DNA of 64,000 nt from Chiridota heheva (lineage: Eukaryota; Echinodermata; Holothuroidea; Apodida; Chiridotidae): the NCBI GenBank assembly GCA_020152595.1, contig JAIGNY010003313.1, positions 186,001-250,000 of the forward strand, read 5' to 3'. Of the stretch, positions 50,701-56,700 are shown piece after piece; positions within the stretch are counted from its first letter, which is position 1, and every line of letters starts with the position of its first letter. The position numbers and the translations under genes were made by a program. The notes below the pieces were generated by a model. That model was given only the letters and a program-made list of their open reading frames with translations, ran no database searches and was not told the origin of the DNA.

Positions 50701-53700
50701 TATTGTTCATATGTTACAGTAAATGTAATATTTCCTAATGTGTATACTTAAAATATCATACAAAATATTTGTTGAAAAACATTTCATTTTTCAAAATGGC
50801 TGTTTTGCACCTAAAAGCCTAGCTCTATTGTCTATTATTTCTAATATTTCAAAATGGCATGGTGAACATATCAAATGGGAGTGGAATTTTTTTGTTAGCT
50901 ATGACTTTAAAGTTTCCCCTAACAAAGATATTTTTCCCAGACGTATTCCAAATTTGAAATATGTAACATAGCAAAGGAACATGGGAAATATCACAAAATT
51001 TTGGCTCAGCTTCCACGTAATAAAATGATCCAATTGTTAGGAACATTTGTGTTCCTTTTAGCAGGCATGCTCCCAGACTGACTTTGACCTTCTTCTATTC
51101 AGCAGATATCTATGAGACATATATCACAAGTTTGCTGAAAATGACTGGTGAAGGAATTCTACTGTAGGATATTGACATCACCCCCTTAACTTCCTTTCCA
51201 ATTATCAATGTGCATTAATTAAAAATCAATGTTGAGGCAGTGTTTATATAAGCATTTAATGCACTGGGCAAAGGACTTTGGTTTGAGTGGAATGTCCCGG
51301 CTTTAGGAGGGCCATTGGCGAGTGCAAAGTCCTTTGAACAGTGCATTAAATGCGTATATAAACACAATGTCGAAAACATGATTCCTTTTGTACAATTTCT
51401 GTGTTAGATTGTTTAAAATGAATGAAAAACAATTCAAAAGAATGAAGAACCAGAAAAGTGTACATATATTGTTTCACTTTATCAAGAAATTCACCCGTTG
51501 TAAAAATGAGCTCTTTCCAATTTTTGAGCTCCTTCCAAATTTTGTTCACGTAGTACATATCATTTATGACCTTATCAGCTGATCATCCAATGCTTCAAGT
51601 CACAGGAAATAATTCAATGAAAATATGCAAAGACTTTTAATGAATATGCAGTGGTCTTTTATAGGCTGTTTTCCTTGTTTGTAATGAAATCTGTTTTTCA
51701 CCATGTTGTGTCTTTTAACATCCTTGACCACTAAAGCAGCACCACCGACTGGGGGGTCTTGTTCCTCTCAGTTCTCCCTAAGATTAAAGTTCCATGAGTC
51801 TCTTTATGGAGTGGACCCTTCCATCATCTATACTATTTTGTTAAGTTTTGTTAACTGCTGTTTACAAGGCTTTAATCAGCACCTATATTTCAAGCTGGCT
51901 TGGTTCTCCCTACCCCCCACTCCAAAAATAAAATAATAAAATAATAATAATAATAATAATAATAATAATCATAATCATAATAATCATAATCATAATCAAA
52001 ATAAGCATAACAAATAAATAAATTGAAAAGGCCTTTGCCACAGAGGCATTGAAAACGGAAAAAGAATTCCTGAAAATGAAGGAAATTGCACAAAAATGAA
52101 GGAAATTTTATCAAAATAAAGGAAATTTTATCAGAATTGAAGGAAATTTCCCAAAGATTCTTCTCAAAAATAAAATCAAAATTGCCGAAAATTAAGGAAA
52201 TTGCATGAAAATTGAAGGAAATTTCCCAAAAATTGAAGATTCCCCAAAAGCAAAGATTTCTGGAAGAAAAGGTGGCAATATTGTGTCTGACTCTTCATTT
52301 ATTACTTATTATTTTAATATATTCACTTCATAGGAATATTTTCCAAGGGTCAAAAAGCTTACCACTGGTGGAGGGAGGAGGGGGAACAATCAAAAGGAAT
52401 GGGGGGGGGCATTTTCTCCCAGTTAGTATGCTAAAACAGGATATGCAAAATACTATATGGTGGAACAACTTGAGGAAGTTGAGCAGAGCATTCTCACAGA
52501 AGGGTGGTGCCCCTGACTCAAATCTAAGGTAAAGAAATGGTTGCGACTGCATGGGGACTCATGCACTTACTTTGGCTGCTTCGGCATAAAGGTATATAAC
52601 CCTGATGGTGTTTCCTTTGGTCTCAGGAAAGAGTAGTTGCATAGCATTTTCGTTATCAATCTTATCCTCCGAGGCTAGGCACAGATCGAGGTCCAGTAGT
52701 TTTATTTCTCCCCGAAGTTGCCGCTCCTGAAAATAGAAATATGGGAAAGTGTCATCAAACATGGTTGCATGATCAAGAAAGGGGACACATTCCTGCACAA
52801 GTATTACAATACGTCTTTCAATAGCATTTGTAAAATTTGCTTTTTGTTTCAAAAATTCCTTTTAAGTGTGATTATGATGACATTCATTTTTTCATTTTTT
52901 TAAGCTAAATATCACTGTTGAATATTTGCTAGGCATGAATTGTCCTAAATGAGTGATTCTGTAGATTTACGGCAATAACCTTCGAGAGTTCACCATTCTC
53001 ACTATGACTTTTAAGAGTTCATCGCCTCTACCTGTCTATTAGCTACATAATTAGATGAATGGGCACTTAATTTTACATCTCATCATGAAAATGGCAGTTA
53101 TAAACATTGTCCACCTGTCGACGAAGACAACGAGTATTTAATTACTATGACGGGGTCGTCGCCTGCGTATTCGGTTATGATAGTAACAATGCTATCATGA
53201 AACGCTTAATATGACCCAGACGAGAACACAGGTACAACGTACTGACAGACATAACATCGACAACCAAGTCAATGTCCAAGGCCTTTGATAACCAGTTGTG
53301 GGGCACTGGCATGTCTACCCAACCCAGGCTTGAACCCAGGGCCTCGTGGTATGTAGACATGTATGATGATCGCTACACCACAGTTAGCATCAGTGGTATT
53401 TATAGGGAGACATGCTGTGGTTCTTCTAAGGGTGGTATACTGGTATTTGGGATGTGGTCAGTCAGATAGATCTAGTTCAGTTAATGAATGTTTTAAACTG
53501 TTTGTATTTTGTGATTTCCTATATGTCAATTGTTGGAAGTAACCAATCTTAGACTTAAGATATTACTTAAGATATTTGTGGGGAAGCTCCCTAATTCAAT
53601 AGAGATATTTACTAGAAAAGAGAATAAATATAGGTGATTTTGAGAGCAAAGAAGTCAGTTGGAGTTGAAGCCAAGATATACTAGTAGCAATATAGCAGAA

Positions 53701-56700
53701 TACAGCGCAGAAACCAATAAGAATATATCAAAATATTGACTGATGTGAGCTGTGTGTCAGAGAACATTGTCTAAGATAACCAGACTGGAATTATAGCCCT
53801 TCAAATAACGTTTCACAATCAATAATTTCTTTGACTATCTAATCTAGCATTAAGAGGGCAGCATACACGCTGAAAAGTTTCTCTTGAAGCCTACCCACAC
53901 CCGACACCTTAGTTAATCCTGAAAACTCAGGTATGACAATTACCAACCCGACTTCCTGTTCAGTGTATTGTGTTTCCACGCCAAACAATGATTGTTTATT
54001 TGCCAACCATGTACGCCACAACCAAGTAGCCCAAGGCTTTTTGTGTGTATAAGATTACGCAAAGCCAGAGCTGAATAATCAAGGCACTTTTGTGATTGAA
54101 ATCACTCATCTGTCTTAGGTGTCTTAATGGGAGAAGTTTTGTTTTCAAACTGGTGGTAAAAATAGCTGTGTATCTTAATACCTGAGGTAATAATGAGCAC
54201 CAACTGTGATTGATGGACAGACCATTTCTCCTAAGGAAAGATATTGCTTCATGTAGGCATAGGAAACAGGGGTACTGGGAAGCTTTAGCCCCCCCCCCTC
54301 CAATAAAAATAATGTGGGGCTGAAGCAAAGCACACACAGGCACCCACTTTTTCATAGAAAAAAGTGGGCCAGGGTGGAGTCTTGCTTTGAGTCACCACTA
54401 ACTCCTACACCTATGGAGGGCAGTAGAGTCTTGCTTTGAGTCACCACTAACTCCTACACCTATGGAGGGCAGTGGAGTCTTGCTTTGAGTCACCACTATC
54501 TCCTACACCTATGGAGGGCAGTGGAGTCTTGCTTTGAGTCACCACTAACTCCTACACCTATGGAGGGCAGTGGAGTCTTGCTTTGAATCACCACTAACTC
54601 CTACACCTATGGAGGGCAGTGGAGTCTTGCTTTGAGTCACCACTAACTCCTACACCTATGGAGGGCAGTGGAGTCTTGCTTTGAGTCACCACTAAATCCT
54701 ACACCTATGAAGGGCAGTGAAGTCTTGCTTTGAGTCACCACTAACTCCTACACCTATGGAGGGCAGTGGAGTCTTGCTTTGAGTCACCACTAACTCCTAC
54801 ACCTATGGAGGGCAGTGGAGTCTTGCTTTGAGTCACCACTAACTCCTACACCTATGGAGGGCAGTAGAAAAGTGGAACAATTATGGGACTCCACATGATT
54901 TCTCTAATTTGAAGTTAATATTTCAAAATAGATGTAATTTTCAATTGAACAAGAATCATGATGCATAAACTAGTATGCACGCATGAAATCCTAATTCCTT
55001 GTTAATTTCTTTCATATTTCAGAGAAGAAACAAAGTTCACATACTTTCACTGTAAAAAATTGCATACAGCAAATTAAGTCAACAAAATAATAAGGGGACA
55101 CAGGAAGCATGGAGGATGGAGAATGATAAAGGTTTTAAGTGGAAATAAATACCTGTACTTTCTGATATGACTAGGTTTACACTTCATATACATATCCCAA
55201 TAGTTAATTGTTCGGAGTCATTGTTGTTTTTAGATCATGGACATGCTGATGAATTGCATAAAATAACGATAAGGTATTATTCCAATACGAAAATAACCTG
55301 CTTAACTTGAAGGAAATCCTCCGTTTGACCATATACCTGCGTCAGCTCAGTATAGATCTTTTTGTTTTAGATAAACTGGATACTATTGTGGTATGAAGGT
55401 TAAGCTTCATGTCTAAAAGGTGATTTAAGTTTAAGATTGTCAGCTATCATGCATCTAGGATGGGTCATAATACCTCTGGTGATAACGTAGTTTTTAGCAA
55501 TCGCTAGTGCAAAATCCATTTTCCAAAAATTGCACAAGAGTGAAACAAATTTCCCAAACATTGAAAGGGATATCACAACTATTAAAGAAAATTTCCCTAA
55601 AAATAAAAAAAAATTACCAAAAATTGAAAAAAATTACACAAGAAATGAAAGAAATTTCTCAAATATTGAAAGTGATTTTCTAAACATTGAATGAAATTTA
55701 GAGAAAGTTGAAGTACTTTACTGATAAATCTAAATAAAATTACTCCAAAATGAAGAGAATTTTCCGAAAATTGAAGAAAATTACACGAGAATGAAAGAGA
55801 TTTCTCAAATACTTAAAGAAATTTCCCAAATTGAAGGAAAATGATCGATAATCGAAGAAAAATTGCCCAAAATTGAAAGAAATTTCCCAAACATTGATGA
55901 AAATTTCCCAAAATTTGAAAAATATTTGCCAAAAATCATGAAGAAAAAGTGCTCCAAAATAAAGAATTTTTTTTGAAAATTGCACAAGAATTAGGGAAAT
56001 TTCCCAAAGATTGAATGAAATTTTCCACAAATTGAAGATAATTATAATAAACCGTGATTAAGAATTATCTCATGGTAAAGAAAAGTATTATCGGAAAAAT
56101 CTCAGGGGGCCATGGTCCCCTGGCCCCTCTCTGGATCCACCCTTGCTCCAAAAGTTTGAATGAAATTTTCAAAAAATTGAAGAGAATTATAATAAAGAGT
56201 GATTAAGAATTAAGAAGTTAACCAGCAAATGCAGTGTATTTGCTTGCCTTATTAGTTCAGGGTAGTGAAGCAGAAAGCTTACTGAGCAACAATAGTTGGC
56301 GGTTTAAAGCATTTAGAGCTAAATGATTTGTCTGCAGAGAGCATTCATGACTAAGTTTAGTTAAAATTTGTTAAAGAAATATTTTCAGCACAGAGCCTAA
56401 CGGCCCTTACTCCTAATAAATTGTTCCAATTTTTCTACTTCACCTGTTATTTGAGAGCTACAGCCATGTTTTGCAGTTAATGGGAATCAGCGCTAAGAAA
56501 TTTCCTTTATATTATTTATGGCAAGCATGCGAAGCATAATGCAAACCTATGTAATGGCGATTTCGCCCGTCCAGGTCATATGATATGGGTGTCAATTTAC
56601 ATGGTATTTACCATTCTATTTATTATTCTAGGGATCCTAAAATAATATCCCCTCACTACGTGTTCCTTAGCCCTGGGCCATGTTCCTTAACCCTGGGCCC

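Noticed and set aside
53328..53391. Possible tRNA gene on the minus strand
   Set aside because: Box B is strong but the cloverleaf does not close; better explained as a SINE head.
55740..56030. 96-codon minus-strand frame rich in Phe and Ile
   Set aside because: Created by degenerate AT-rich repeats with no stop in one frame.
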